DNA from: Haemophilus sp.
GTDB taxonomy: Bacteria > Pseudomonadota > Gammaproteobacteria > Enterobacterales > Pasteurellaceae
Assembly: GCA_019423005.1 (NCBI GenBank)
Contig: JAHZCF010000005.1
Span: 1 to 18,265 of the forward strand
Reading direction: 5' to 3'
Length of the DNA: 18,265 nucleotides
Shown here: positions 1 to 7,415 of the stretch, piece by piece
How the letters are laid out: every line of letters starts with the position of its first letter
Position numbering within the stretch: the first letter of the stretch is position 1
The notes under the pieces: model-generated
What the model was told of the DNA's origin: nothing
The model's database searches: none
Seen by the model: the letters and a program-made list of their open reading frames with translations, nothing else
Made by a program: the position numbers and the translations under genes

Positions 1-673
1 AGTAATAAGCGGCATGCGATCCTTGAATCAGTGCGATAGCAATAAATAAACGAAGTGTCGTTTTATTTTTGAGTAAGCCTAAGAATCCAACAGAATTTTC
101 GACCGCACTTTGTGGCTCATCTTGTGGCATTGGATTTGGATGAAGTAGTTGAACAATGCTATAGAAAACGAGTATGCCCGTGATCATCCAAGTAATATAT
201 TGTTCACCCACGAGTCCAACGAAATACCCGAATACCATGACACCAACAACAAACGCAAAGGAACCAATTAAGCGTGCTTTGCCGTAATCTAAATGAATTT
301 GTTGCTGCCACGTACTGGCGAGGCTATCACCAATCGGCATCCCCGCTGCATTTACCATGGAATACAAGGCGAGTCCAATAAACAATAGCCAGAAATTGTG
401 TGACATCAGTCCAATTAACGCCATTGTAATCGCACTAGCCACACCTAAATAACGTAAGCCATTTACTAAGAGGGAAACACGTTTTATTAAGCCGGAAAAT
501 AAAATACCGCCGCTGAAACGGAATATGTAGGCACAGGCAAGCAATAAGCCGATACTTTCTTCGCTATAAGATTGCGTTTTCAACCATGCTGGGAAAAGGG
601 GAAGAAACACACCGTAGGCACAATAGTAGCCCAAAAAGCTCAAGGCGAGCCAAGTAAAAGGACGAACTTGCAT
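1..673 (-). CDS. HcaT-like MFS transporter (3' end cut off)
   Basis: Reading the minus strand from ATG at 673 gives 224 uninterrupted codons to the window edge. The protein starts MQVRPFTWLALSFLGYYCAY and alternates hydrophobic helices with short charged loops. It resembles the HcaT/NupG-like branch of the major facilitator superfamily (E. coli HcaT, a putative phenylpropionate importer) in length, in the N-terminal WLAL...GIFLP-type segment and in the later IGLLL...R..GG stretch. It is therefore an inner-membrane, proton-coupled transporter; the substrate cannot be read from the sequence. The start overlaps the proC stop as TAATG, so translation is probably coupled to proC. An exact uptake signal at 102-110 sits in the central cytoplasmic loop and encodes part of the peptide QSAVE, a tolerated place for such a site. 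About half of a roughly 390-residue family protein is visible. Confidence 0.8.
   Translation of the reverse strand, partial: MQVRPFTWLALSFLGYYCAYGVFLPLFPAWLKTQSYSEESIGLLLACAYIFRFSGGILFSGLIKRVSLLVNGLRYLGVASAITMALIGLMSHNFWLLFIGLALYSMVNAAGMPIGDSLASTWQQQIHLDYGKARLIGSFAFVVGVMVFGYFVGLVGEQYITWMITGILVFYSIVQLLHPNPMPQDEPQSAVENSVGFLGLLKNKTTLRLFIAIALIQGSHAAYY
102..110 (-). other. DNA uptake signal sequence
   Basis: Exact ACCGCACTT (complement of AAGTGCGGT), within the MFS transporter gene. Confidence 0.9.
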
Positions 674-1491
674 TAGAATAATTTTTCCATTTCTTGTGAG
701 CGTGCCACACAGGCCTGCATCGCTTGTTTAATGATGTTGTTAAATTGATGTTGATTGAACACATTTAATGCGGCTGCGGTGGTGCCTCCTTTTGAGGTGA
801 CATTTTCTCGTAAAGTGGAAAGCGCCGTCTGTGGATTTTCAATCACCAACTTAGCTGAGCCTAACATGGCTTGTTGTACCAACTTACGAGATTGCTTTTC
901 ATCTAAGCCCATTTCCATTAGGCCTTGTTGCATGGCTTCTAAAAATTGGAAGAAATAAGCAGGGCTACTGCCAGATGCAGCGGTGATTGCATGCATTTGA
1001 TCTTCATCCGTCACCCAAGTGGTTTTCCCTACAGCTGAAAGTAAATCTTCCGCAAAAGTGCGGTCAATTTCAGGTGTGTTTTTGTCCGCAAATAAGCCTG
1101 CCATGCCTTCACCCACTAATGCAGGCGTGTTTGGCATCACGCGAACAATGGATTTTGCTGTTGGGATGAGTTTGGCTAATCGGGCAGTCGAAATACCCGC
1201 AGCAATAGAAATGATTAATTTATCAGAAAAATCAACCGCACTTAATGGCTTGCAAACATCAGCGAGGACTTGCGGCTTAACGGCGAATAACACGACTTGA
1301 GCTTGTGTGATGGATTGCTCGTTATCCGTAGAAACCGCGACGCCATATTGAGCAAAAAAAGCACGTTTCTCTTCATTAGGATCATTAACGATAATTTTAT
1401 CGGCTGGATAACCTTGTTTTAATAGGCCTAACACAATGGCTTGTGCCATATTGCCACCACCGATGAAGGCAATTAATTTCTGTTGCATCAT
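673..1491 (-). CDS. proC: Pyrroline-5-carboxylate reductase ProC
   Basis: This enzyme catalyses the last step of proline synthesis, NAD(P)H-dependent reduction of 1-pyrroline-5-carboxylate, in the cytoplasm. The 272-residue protein has the N-terminal dinucleotide-binding motif IGGGNMA (residues 10-16), VMPNTPA at 118-124, SGSSPAY at 173-179 and the family signature around 230-243 (ENVTSKGGTTAAAL). Length matches the family (about 270). Two ATGs are adjacent, at 1491 and 1488. A GGGA ribosome-binding site (1496-1499 on the minus strand) is 4 bases from the first and 7 from the second, so the protein may really begin MQQKLIAF at 1488. The gene is followed at once by a transporter gene with a one-base overlap. 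It is divergent from rdgC with 64 bases between. Two uptake signals lie inside it (1056-1064 and 1235-1243). Confidence 0.96.
   Translation of the reverse strand: MMQQKLIAFIGGGNMAQAIVLGLLKQGYPADKIIVNDPNEEKRAFFAQYGVAVSTDNEQSITQAQVVLFAVKPQVLADVCKPLSAVDFSDKLIISIAAGISTARLAKLIPTAKSIVRVMPNTPALVGEGMAGLFADKNTPEIDRTFAEDLLSAVGKTTWVTDEDQMHAITAASGSSPAYFFQFLEAMQQGLMEMGLDEKQSRKLVQQAMLGSAKLVIENPQTALSTLRENVTSKGGTTAAALNVFNQHQFNNIIKQAMQACVARSQEMEKLF
1056..1064 (+). other. DNA uptake signal sequence
   Basis: Exact AAGTGCGGT followed by an AT-rich stretch (CAATTT), inside proC. Confidence 0.92.
1235..1243 (-). other. DNA uptake signal sequence
   Basis: Exact ACCGCACTT preceded by an AT-rich stretch (AGAAAAATCA), inside proC. 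Confidence 0.92.
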
Positions 1492-1555
1492 TTTTTCCCG
1501 TGAGTTTATGGGCTACAATGTCGCGTATTTTACCCTATTATGAAGGAAGTGTACG

Positions 1556-2467
1556 ATGTGGTTTAAAAATTTAATGTCATATAGGCTGACTAAGCCCCTA
1601 GATTGGGATCTTAATGAATTGCAACGCCAGTTGTCAGATTGTGAATTTCATCCTTGTGGCTCACAAGATCAAAGTAAATTCGGTTGGGCGAGTCCCTTGA
1701 AAGGTAGTGAGCTATTGCATTTTTCAGTGGGGAAACACATTTTATTGGTTGCGAAAAAAGAAGAGAAAATGTTGCCGGCAAATGTGGTGAAACGTGAATT
1801 AGATGAACGCATTGAAAGCCTTGAACAAAAAGAAAACCGTAAATTGAAGAAAACGGAAAAACAAACGTTAAAAGATGATGTGGTGATGAATTTATTGCCG
1901 CGTGCATTCACTAAAAACCAGCAAACTTCTGTGTGGATTGATACGGAGAATAACCTTGTTCATGTCGATGCTGCATCCAGTAAACGTGCAGAAGATGCCT
2001 TAGCATTATTGCGTAAATCCCTCGGTTCGTTACCAGTTATACCGTTGGCTTTTGCGAATGAACCTTCGACCATTTTAACGGATTGGATTGTGCAGGAAAA
2101 AATCCCGCATTGGTTGGTAGCATTAGAAGAGGCTGAATTGCGTGGAAGCCAAGAAGACAGCGTGATCCGTTGTAAAAAACAGCCTTTAGAAAATGAAGAG
2201 ATTCTCGCGCTTTTACAAGATGGCAAAAAAGTGGTGAGTAAGCTCGCATTGGAATGGGAAGATACGCTGACTTTTGTATTTAATGAAGATTGTACGCTCA
2301 AACGTTTGAAATTTGCTGATGCCGTGCGTGAGAAAAATGCGGATATTTTAAAAGAAGATTATGCGCAACGCTTTGATGCTGATTTTGTATTAATGACGGG
2401 CATTTTATCTAAGCTGACAGAAAATTTACTCGATGAATTCGGTGGCGAGAAAGTCAGATTAGGCTAG
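1556..2467 (+). CDS. rdgC: Recombination-associated protein RdgC
   Basis: RdgC is a DNA-binding protein that forms a ring around duplex DNA and limits RecA activity; it is nucleoid-associated. The 303-residue product has the usual family length and the characteristic start (MWFKNLMSYRLTK). It also shows the FGWASPLKG segment near residue 43, the charged helical stretch near residues 86-103, and the conserved C-terminal part with DADFVLMTG followed by LLDEFGGE. The ATG at 1556 has a strong GAAGGAAG ribosome-binding site at 1542-1549. The gene is divergent from proC and convergent with typA, from which it is separated by two terminator-like hairpins. In Neisseria RdgC affects pilin antigenic variation; nothing in this window shows such a role here. 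Confidence 0.95.
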   Translation: MWFKNLMSYRLTKPLDWDLNELQRQLSDCEFHPCGSQDQSKFGWASPLKGSELLHFSVGKHILLVAKKEEKMLPANVVKRELDERIESLEQKENRKLKKTEKQTLKDDVVMNLLPRAFTKNQQTSVWIDTENNLVHVDAASSKRAEDALALLRKSLGSLPVIPLAFANEPSTILTDWIVQEKIPHWLVALEEAELRGSQEDSVIRCKKQPLENEEILALLQDGKKVVSKLALEWEDTLTFVFNEDCTLKRLKFADAVREKNADILKEDYAQRFDADFVLMTGILSKLTENLLDEFGGEKVRLG

Positions 2468-2483
2468 TTTTAATCATGAAATA

Positions 2484-2510
2484 AAAAGGCGAACATGATG
2501 TTCGCCTTTT
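2484..2510. terminator. Bidirectional intrinsic terminator between rdgC and typA
   Basis: Perfect 13-bp inverted repeat (AAAAGGCGAACAT / ATGTTCGCCTTTT) around a single central G, with A-runs on the left arm and T-runs on the right, so it can end transcripts on both strands. It starts 17 bases after the rdgC stop and lies 41 bases beyond the typA stop. Confidence 0.9.
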
Positions 2511-2520
2511 GTTTGTTTAA

Positions 2521-2529
2521 AAGTGCGGT
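2521..2529 (+). other. DNA uptake signal sequence
   Basis: Exact AAGTGCGGT with CAAATTT downstream; also forms the left arm of the second terminator hairpin between rdgC and typA. Confidence 0.92.
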
Positions 2530-2547
2530 CAAATTTCCGCACGTTTT
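2521..2547. terminator. Uptake-signal hairpin, second terminator at the rdgC/typA junction
   Basis: An exact uptake signal (AAGTGCGGT, 2521-2529) is followed by a degenerate inverted copy, giving stem GTGCGG (2523-2528) and CCGCAC (2537-2542) with an 8-base loop. Plus-strand T's follow (GTTTTT, to 2547), and on the minus strand CCGCAC is followed by TTTT. Inverted pairs of uptake signals acting as terminators are well known in Haemophilus. Here it would mainly serve typA, whose stop is just to the right. Confidence 0.65.
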
Positions 2548-2550
2548 TAA

Positions 2551-4401
2551 TTAGTGTGTACTCGTACTGGTTGTCGTACGGTTTGCACGTTTACGATCGT
2601 TTTCCGTTAAGAGTTTTTTACGGATACGGATCGACTCTGGTGTCACTTCCACTAACTCGTCATCATCGATAAACTCGATAGCTTGTTCAAGTGTAAATTT
2701 TACCGGTGTAGTTAATACGATGGCATCATCTTTACCCGATGCACGCATATTGGTGAGTTTTTTACCTTGTAAACAGTTTACGGTTAAGTCATTTGTACGG
2801 CTGTGAATACCGATGATTTGGCCTTCGTAAACTTCTACGTTAGCTTCAATCATTAATTTACCACGCTCTTGTAAACCAAATAGCGCATAAGCTAATGCTT
2901 TACCCGTTGCGTTAGAAATTAATACACCGTTTTTACGTTGACCGATTTCACCTGGTTTGATGTCATCGTAGTGATCGAAACTGGAGTAAAGTAAACCTGT
3001 ACCGGATGTCATCGTCATGAATTCACCACGGAAACCGATTAAGCCACGGCTTGGAATGATGTATTCTAAACGTACACGACCTTTGCCATCTGGCATCATG
3101 TCACGAACTTCACCTTTACGGATACCTAATGCTTCCATAACAGAACCTTGGTGTTGTTCTTCTACGTCGATAGTCACTTGCTCATAAGGCTCTTGTTTTT
3201 TACCGTTGATTTCGCGATAGATTACTTTAGGGCGAGAGACCGCAAGCTCATAACCTTCACGGCGCATATTTTCAATTAATACAGAAAGGTGTAGTTCACC
3301 ACGACCAGAAACACGGAATTCATCTGGGTTTGGTGTTTCTTCTACGCGTAATGCCACGTTGTGAACTAACTCTTTGTTTAAACGTTCAAGAATTTGACGA
3401 GAAGTCACATATTTACCTTCTTGACCCGCAAACGGAGAAGTGTTTACACAGAAGAACATGGTTACGGTTGGTTCATCAACGGTTAATGAAGGTAAGGCCT
3501 CAACCGCATTGATATCACAAAGCGTGTCAGAAATATTTAATTCACCTAAACCGGTAATCGCAATGATGTCGCCTGCGTAAGCAACATCTTCTTCATAACG
3601 TTGTAAACCAAGGTGACCTAATACTTGACCCACACGACCTTGGCGAGTTTTGCCTTCACCATCAATAATCGTTACAGGTTGATTTGGTTTGATTGCACCA
3701 CGTTTGATACGACCGATACCGATAACACCCACATAGCTGTTATAGTCTAATTGTGAGATTTGCATTTGGAATGGGGCATCAAGTTCTACTTTTGGCGGTT
3801 CAACGTGTTGAACGATCGCTTCAAATAACGGCGTCATATCTTCCGCTAATTCTTCGTGTTCGAGACCCGCAACACCATTTAATGCTGAAGCATAGATAAT
3901 TGGGAAGTCTAATTGCTCATCGGTTGCACCAAGGTTAACGAATAAATCGAATACTTGATCCACAACCCAATCAGGGCGCGCGCCTGGACGGTCAACTTTG
4001 TTGATAACTACAATTGGTTTTAAACCATGAGCAAAGGCTTTTTGGGTCACGAAACGTGTTTGTGGCATTGGACCATCAAAAGCATCTACCACTAAAAGTA
4101 CAGAGTCCACCATAGAAAGCACACGTTCTACTTCACCACCGAAGTCGGCATGTCCTGGGGTATCTACGATGTTAATGCGATAACCATTCCAGTTAATTGC
4201 GGTATTTTTTGCAAGAATGGTAATACCACGTTCTTTTTCAAGATCGTTTGAGTCCATTACGCGTTCATCAACATCACCACGAGTTGATTCAAATGTACCG
4301 GATTGTTGAAGAAGTTTGTCAACGAGGGTGGTTTTACCATGGTCAACGTGAGCGATAATTGCGATATTGCGCAATTTATTAATATCAATGTCGTTTTTCA
4401 T
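2551..4401 (-). CDS. typA: Translational GTPase TypA/BipA
   Basis: TypA is a ribosome-associated GTPase of the EF-G/LepA type, important for growth at low temperature and under stress and for late 50S subunit assembly. The 616-residue protein has all G-motifs: P-loop AHVDHGKT (residues 17-24), switch I ERGIT (57-61), DTPGH (80-84), NKVD (134-137) and SALNG (172-176). These are followed by the EF-G-like beta-barrel domain, the split domains III/V (RVSGRGELHLSVLIENMRRE region) and the TypA-specific C-terminal domain ending in a Thr/Ser-rich tail. Length is close to E. coli BipA (607). The start ATG at 4401 has only a weak ribosome-binding site. The gene diverges from glnA, the same neighbour as in many gamma-proteobacteria. 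Its leader carries an unusual inverted-repeat element (4429-4496). Confidence 0.97.
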   Translation of the reverse strand: MKNDIDINKLRNIAIIAHVDHGKTTLVDKLLQQSGTFESTRGDVDERVMDSNDLEKERGITILAKNTAINWNGYRINIVDTPGHADFGGEVERVLSMVDSVLLVVDAFDGPMPQTRFVTQKAFAHGLKPIVVINKVDRPGARPDWVVDQVFDLFVNLGATDEQLDFPIIYASALNGVAGLEHEELAEDMTPLFEAIVQHVEPPKVELDAPFQMQISQLDYNSYVGVIGIGRIKRGAIKPNQPVTIIDGEGKTRQGRVGQVLGHLGLQRYEEDVAYAGDIIAITGLGELNISDTLCDINAVEALPSLTVDEPTVTMFFCVNTSPFAGQEGKYVTSRQILERLNKELVHNVALRVEETPNPDEFRVSGRGELHLSVLIENMRREGYELAVSRPKVIYREINGKKQEPYEQVTIDVEEQHQGSVMEALGIRKGEVRDMMPDGKGRVRLEYIIPSRGLIGFRGEFMTMTSGTGLLYSSFDHYDDIKPGEIGQRKNGVLISNATGKALAYALFGLQERGKLMIEANVEVYEGQIIGIHSRTNDLTVNCLQGKKLTNMRASGKDDAIVLTTPVKFTLEQAIEFIDDDELVEVTPESIRIRKKLLTENDRKRANRTTTSTSTH

Positions 4402-4428
4402 TTATTACGTTCTTAAAGTTTAAGTTTT

Positions 4429-4496
4429 GTAGGGTGGAATTTTTATACCACCGAATAGTCCAAGTAGTTTAAATTGGTGAGTTAAACTCACCCTAC
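4429..4496. repeat. 68-bp inverted-repeat element upstream of typA (MITE/REP-like)
   Basis: The element is bounded by perfect 8-bp inverted repeats GTAGGGTG (4429-4436) and CACCCTAC (4489-4496). Inside are a short stem GGTGG (4433-4437) / CCACC (4448-4452) and a near-perfect palindrome GGTGAGTT-A-AACTCACC (4476-4492). The outer pairing and the two inner hairpins use the same bases, so they exclude each other. The GTAGGGTGG...CCACCCTAC type of terminus is, as I recall, common in dispersed intergenic repeats of Pasteurellaceae and other bacteria; I could not confirm other copies. It lies between the typA start and a likely typA promoter, so it would be transcribed into the typA leader. Confidence 0.6.
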
Positions 4497-4517
4497 GAGA
4501 ATCTCGAAAGGGCAAAA

Positions 4518-4523
4518 ATTATA
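4518..4523 (-). promoter_or_regulatory. Possible typA promoter -10 box
   Basis: The minus strand reads TATAAT here, 117 bases upstream of the typA ATG. No good -35 hexamer is visible at normal spacing (best is ATAGCA, 3 of 6, with an 18-base spacer), so this is tentative. Confidence 0.4.
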
Positions 4524-4569
4524 CACGATATTTCGTTACTCTGCTATGCCGGTGTTTAAAATAAATCCC

Positions 4570-4598
4570 ATGAAAAAAGCAAGCGATTGCGTTATAAT
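4570..4598 (+). promoter_or_regulatory. Putative sigma-70 promoter of glnA
   Basis: A perfect TATAAT (4593-4598) is preceded by a 17-base spacer and an ATGAAA -35 box (4570-4575, 4 of 6 matches). It ends 52 bases before the glnA start. I see no sigma-54 type GG-N10-GC element in this short region. Confidence 0.6.
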
Positions 4599-4650
4599 GC
4601 TCTTTTAATTTTTATAAAGATTATACACATAGCAAAATAGAGGACTCCTT

Positions 4651-6069
4651 ATGCCAAATGCAAATGCAATTGCCAACGTATTCAAACTGATCGAAGAGAA
4701 CGATATTAAGTTCGTGCTACTTCGTTTCACCGACATTAAAGGTAAAGAACACGGTGTTTCCATCCCAGTTAGCCTTGTCGATGAAGATATGTTTGAAGAT
4801 GGCAAAATGTTCGATGGCTCTTCTGTTGAAGGTTGGAAAACCATTAACAAAGCCGATATGCTTTTAATGCCAATTGCTGAGACTGCAGTAGTCGATCCAT
4901 TTGCGCAGATCCCAACCCTCTCTATTCGTTGTAGCATTTATGAACCAACGACTATGCAAAGCTATGATCGTGACCCGCGTTCAATTGCTATTCGTGCCGA
5001 AAACTATATGCGTTCAATCGGTATTGCGGATCAAGCATTCTTTGGTCCTGAACCAGAGTTCTTCTTATTTGATGATGTCCGTTTTGATGTATCAATGAAC
5101 CGTGCTTCTTTTGCCGTTGATGATATTGAAGCTGCTTGGAATACCAACAAAAAATACGAAGGTGGTAACAACGCTTATCGTCCATTGAAAAAAGGCGGTT
5201 ACTGTGCAGTTGCACCAATTGATACAGCACACGATATTCGCTCTGAAATGTGTTTGATTTTAGAAGAAATGGGCTTAGTAGTAGAAGCACACCACCATGA
5301 AGTGGCGACTGCAGGTCAAAATGAAATTGCAACGAAATTCAATAGCTTAACCTTAAAAGCGGATGAAACGCAAATCTATAAATACGTGGTACAAAACGTT
5401 GCATTAGAACACGGTAAAACCGCTTGCTTTATGCCAAAACCAATCACAGGTGATAATGGTTCAGGTATGCACTGCAATATGTCATTAAGCAAAGATGGTA
5501 AAAACATTTTCCAAGGTGATAAATATGCAGGTCTTTCTGAAACCGCACTTTATTACATCGGCGGTATCATTAAGCATGCTAAAGCATTAAATGCTTTCAC
5601 CAACCCAAGTACTAACTCATACAAACGTTTAGTGCCTGGTTTTGAAGCACCTGTATTATTGGCTTACTCTGCAAGTAACCGTTCTGCGTCAATTCGTATT
5701 CCGGCAGTAACTAGTCCGAAAGCGATCCGTATTGAAGCGCGCTTCCCAGATCCACTGGCAAACCCATATCTTGCATTCGCGGCATTATTAATGGCAGGTC
5801 TTGATGGCGTAGTGAACAAAATCCACCCAGGCGATGCAATGGATAAAAATCTTTACGATCTTCCACCAGAAGAATTAAAAGATATTCCCGCGGTAGCTAG
5901 CTCATTAGAAGAAGCGTTGAATTCGTTAGAAAAAGACTATGAATTCTTAACGCAAGGCGGTGTATTTGCTAAAGACTTTATCGAAGCATTTATTAGTGTT
6001 AAACGTAAAGATGTGGAACGTTTAAATATGACACCACATCCAGTTGAGTTTGAGATGTATTATGCCTAG
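4651..6069 (+). CDS. glnA: Glutamine synthetase, type I
   Basis: This enzyme makes glutamine from glutamate, ammonia and ATP as a cytoplasmic dodecamer. The 472-residue length matches class I-beta enzymes (E. coli 469). Visible motifs are the N-terminal DGSSVEGW (55-62), the metal/substrate segment FGPEPEFF (131-138), the ATP-binding GDNGSGMHC (267-275) and the NPSTNSYKRLVPG stretch. The adenylylation loop NLYDLPPEE carries Tyr at about residue 402, the counterpart of E. coli Tyr397, so GlnE-type control is expected. One oddity is that the second His of the E. coli MHCHMS motif is Asn here (residue 276). The ATG has a GAGGA ribosome-binding site 6 bases upstream (4640-4644). An uptake signal lies at 5542-5550. 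The gene forms the left border of the polysaccharide locus but has its own promoter and terminator. Confidence 0.98.
   Translation: MPNANAIANVFKLIEENDIKFVLLRFTDIKGKEHGVSIPVSLVDEDMFEDGKMFDGSSVEGWKTINKADMLLMPIAETAVVDPFAQIPTLSIRCSIYEPTTMQSYDRDPRSIAIRAENYMRSIGIADQAFFGPEPEFFLFDDVRFDVSMNRASFAVDDIEAAWNTNKKYEGGNNAYRPLKKGGYCAVAPIDTAHDIRSEMCLILEEMGLVVEAHHHEVATAGQNEIATKFNSLTLKADETQIYKYVVQNVALEHGKTACFMPKPITGDNGSGMHCNMSLSKDGKNIFQGDKYAGLSETALYYIGGIIKHAKALNAFTNPSTNSYKRLVPGFEAPVLLAYSASNRSASIRIPAVTSPKAIRIEARFPDPLANPYLAFAALLMAGLDGVVNKIHPGDAMDKNLYDLPPEELKDIPAVASSLEEALNSLEKDYEFLTQGGVFAKDFIEAFISVKRKDVERLNMTPHPVEFEMYYA
5542..5550 (-). other. DNA uptake signal sequence
   Basis: Exact ACCGCACTT inside glnA; the last exact copy before the polysaccharide operon. 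Confidence 0.9.
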
Positions 6070-6098
6070 TGCGCGTATAATTAACTGATTTTATTTAT

Positions 6099-6132
6099 AA
6101 AAGGTATTATCAAATTTTGATTATGCCTTTTT
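6099..6132 (+). terminator. Intrinsic terminator of glnA
   Basis: An imperfect stem starts AAAAGG (6099-6104), continues through ATTATCAAA paired with TTTGATTAT (one mismatch, one G-T pair), closes with CCTTTT (6126-6131) and runs into TTATTTTATT. It starts 30 bases after the glnA stop. Confidence 0.7.
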
Positions 6133-6201
6133 ATTTTATTAAATAAATATATTTTATTATTAACATAAATGAAGTATAAAATGGAGTATAGACTAGTTCC
6201 C

Positions 6202-6230
6202 TTGTTAGAGTAGGGGAATTTAGGTAGAAT
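6202..6230 (+). promoter_or_regulatory. Putative promoter of the polysaccharide operon
   Basis: TTGTTA (6202-6207) and TAGAAT (6225-6230) are separated by exactly 17 bases, 43 bases before the chosen wzz start. The stretch 6203-6237 is richer in G than its AT-rich surroundings and has GTAG at 6210, 6224 and 6234. It only loosely recalls the ops element (GGCGGTAG) of JUMPStart leaders. It is the only good promoter candidate seen before the twelve-gene run. Confidence 0.4.
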
Positions 6231-6272
6231 GGGGTAGTCTATAACATATCGAAGTACTTAAAGGAATTGATG

Positions 6273-7415
6273 ATGGCTAATGTTTATTCGCAAAAAGTAA
6301 ATGAAACTGATGAGGTTGACTTAATTGAATTAATAAAAACCTTATGGAAGAAAAAACTATGGATTATTTTGTCTGCTTTCGTTTTTACTATCATCGCAGC
6401 AGGCTATACCTTTACAGCTAAAGAGCAATGGACATCTACAGCTATTGTTGCTGCTCCCCGCTCAACTGATTTAGGAAGTCTTTTGCCTGTGCGTGCAGAA
6501 TATGCTCGTATTGTGGGTGATAGTGAATTTTCAACTGGTAAATTATCAAATTCTCTTTATGAACAATTTAAACATTTTCTTTTATCAAGCGATTTAAAAA
6601 GAGAGTTTTTGTCACAATCGACTTTAGTTAAAGATTACACTAAAGAAATGACAGATGAACAAAGAGATAATTACATTGAGACTGCAATTTCAAACTATCT
6701 CGTAGTTCATGAAGTTGATCCAAAGAAGAAGGATTTGACTGAATTAGATAAAATTGGATTAAAGCTTACTTTTTCAGCTGAAACGCCTAAATTAGCTCAA
6801 TCAGTATTGATTGATTATATTAATTTTGTGAATAAATATGTCTTAAATCAAACTAATAAAGAATTTAAGCTCGGGTTTAATTTACGCTTAGATGCTTTAA
6901 AGTTTACTAAATTACAAATTGAAGAAAGCTTAACTGAGGCTAAAAAGGTTCAAGTAGAGAATTTAACTAATGCGTTGAATATAGCTAAAAAAGCAGGTAT
7001 TACAGACTTTTCTAAAGCAAATACAAATAGTTTATCGGTGCCTGAATATATGTTAGGTGAGGGACGTTTAAATATCTCTGACTCTAAATTAGCTGATGGA
7101 ACCTACCTATTTATGTTGGGAGAGAAATATTTACAAGCTCAATTGGATATCGCAAAGAATACAGAAATTGTTTATCCAGTAAATTATTATAGTACAGAAA
7201 GACAGTTAGCAAAATTAACAGAATTAGAACCTCGCTTAGATAATATTGGAGAGGTAAAAAGCTATTATTATTTAAGTTCTCCGGACTACCCTATTGTGAG
7301 AGATAAGCCCAATAAATTAATGATTTTATCAATTGCATTCTGTTTAGGTATATTCTTATCAAGTATTGTTATACTGTTTAGACACTATTTCAACTTAAAT
7401 GAAAATGAAAAGTAA
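6273..7415 (+). CDS. wzz: O-antigen chain-length regulator Wzz
   Basis: Wzz is an inner-membrane polysaccharide co-polymerase that sets the modal number of repeat units added by Wzy. The 380-residue protein has the classic layout: cytoplasmic N-terminus, TM1 at about 30-48, a long periplasmic mostly helical domain with an alpha-helical/coiled middle (about 205-245), and a second TM at about 350-370. TM2 is preceded by the proline motif SSPDYPIVRDKP (Pro 337, 340, 346) and followed by a short charged tail. Three in-frame starts are possible: TTG 6267, ATG 6270 and ATG 6273. I chose 6273 because the AAGGA at 6261-6265 is then 7 bases away. It is the first gene of the operon and overlaps the next by 17 bases. 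From memory, H. influenzae has a wzzB homologue at this same place after glnA. Confidence 0.92.
   Translation: MANVYSQKVNETDEVDLIELIKTLWKKKLWIILSAFVFTIIAAGYTFTAKEQWTSTAIVAAPRSTDLGSLLPVRAEYARIVGDSEFSTGKLSNSLYEQFKHFLLSSDLKREFLSQSTLVKDYTKEMTDEQRDNYIETAISNYLVVHEVDPKKKDLTELDKIGLKLTFSAETPKLAQSVLIDYINFVNKYVLNQTNKEFKLGFNLRLDALKFTKLQIEESLTEAKKVQVENLTNALNIAKKAGITDFSKANTNSLSVPEYMLGEGRLNISDSKLADGTYLFMLGEKYLQAQLDIAKNTEIVYPVNYYSTERQLAKLTELEPRLDNIGEVKSYYYLSSPDYPIVRDKPNKLMILSIAFCLGIFLSSIVILFRHYFNLNENEK

Noticed and set aside
1611..1907. Minus-strand open frames opposite rdgC, and similar ones opposite glnA (4605-4937, 4988-5332) and wzx (7976-8239)
   Set aside because: They lie antisense to well-supported genes, have low-complexity or implausible composition, and lack ribosome-binding sites or recognisable motifs.
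6231..6245. True JUMPStart/ops element before wzz
   Set aside because: Only part of the GGCGGTAG core matches and the downstream consensus bases are absent.
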